Under the pieces are notes generated by a model. The model ran no database searches. It had not been told where the DNA came from and worked only from the letters and a program-made list of their open reading frames with translations. Shown piece by piece: positions 63,925 through 64,000 of a DNA stretch of 64,000 nt. Both the position numbers and the translations under genes were made by a program. Each line of letters starts with the position of its first letter. The stretch's first letter is position 1. This DNA is from an uncultured Flaviramulus sp. (lineage in GTDB: Bacteria > Bacteroidota > Bacteroidia > Flavobacteriales > Flavobacteriaceae), in NCBI GenBank assembly GCA_947495125.1, contig CANLXL010000003.1:186001-250000 (forward strand), in the 5' to 3' direction.

Positions 63925-64000
63925 ATGAAACTATTTTTAACTTCACTCTGTTGCGCAGTTATATGCCTCTCGTGCAATAACACGAAAGATACGGTGTATG
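63925..64000 (+). CDS. Lipoprotein, N-terminal fragment
   Basis: Open from ATG 63925 to the window end. MKLFLTSLCCAVICLSCNN is a type II signal peptide with lipobox ICLSC, followed by NTKDTVY. The mature protein lies outside the window, so function cannot be told. Confidence 0.7.
   Translation, partial: MKLFLTSLCCAVICLSCNNTKDTVY

Overview
The window is chromosomal DNA from a low-GC member of the Bacteroidota, almost certainly a marine-type Flavobacteriaceae. The evidence is TAnnTTTG-type promoter boxes, weak Shine-Dalgarno signals, a short secreted protein with a PID-CTERM-like tail, a DUF2490 protein, an MG2/TonB-plug protein, a PNGase F homologue, a stand-alone riboflavin synthase, and several families of short palindromic intergenic repeats typical of flavobacteria. 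I cannot name the genus from sequence alone.

Layout. 1-2.3 kb: the C-terminal part of lgt, a two-helix membrane protein and a GAF-LuxR regulator followed by a lux-box-like palindrome. 2.4-4.3 kb: a VOC protein, DUF2490 and the PID-CTERM-like peptide. 4.3-10 kb: housekeeping genes ribE, pdxA, yceD-rpmF-fabH-accB-accC (envelope lipid precursor supply). 10-21 kb: a DAO oxidoreductase, a beta-lactamase-fold hydrolase coupled to a membrane LytTR regulator, a GreA-like protein, an orphan ABC ATPase, two secreted peptidases (S9A, M28) and a large MG2/plug protein. 21-28 kb: asd, mscL, alr, tdk, then a tightly overlapping DoxX-rsmI-UDG cluster. 28-35 kb: AhpD-like, OsmC, PNGase F-like, recJ, MFS and a sulfatase lipoprotein. 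35-39 kb: lpxH, queD with two small membrane-protein genes in front of it, MATE, GNAT and UspA.

39.8-43.1 kb is the accessory patch: a toxin-antitoxin pair whose toxin is frameshifted, an XRE regulator behind a large palindrome, a toroid-fold protein, a transposase remnant, and a tRNA-Met(CAU) whose 3' end is present three times. 43-49 kb returns to core genes (mce, rbfA, a LolC/E-type permease, dusB, lepA). 48.9-56.1 kb is a glycogen operon, glgA-glgC-glgB, followed by a GH31 alpha-glucosidase. 56-61 kb is an ion-homeostasis block: a CPA antiporter divergent from a UspA-SulP pair that overlaps by 4 nt. 61-64 kb has an MBL-fold hydrolase, a subtilase lipoprotein and the start of another lipoprotein.

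No CRISPR array, phage block, rRNA or complete insertion sequence is visible. I found no complete novel multi-gene defence or biosynthetic system. The more unusual signals are small: the lux-box-like site, the two micro-ORFs before queD, an in-frame palindrome inside glgB, the tRNA 3'-end triplication and the broken toxin.
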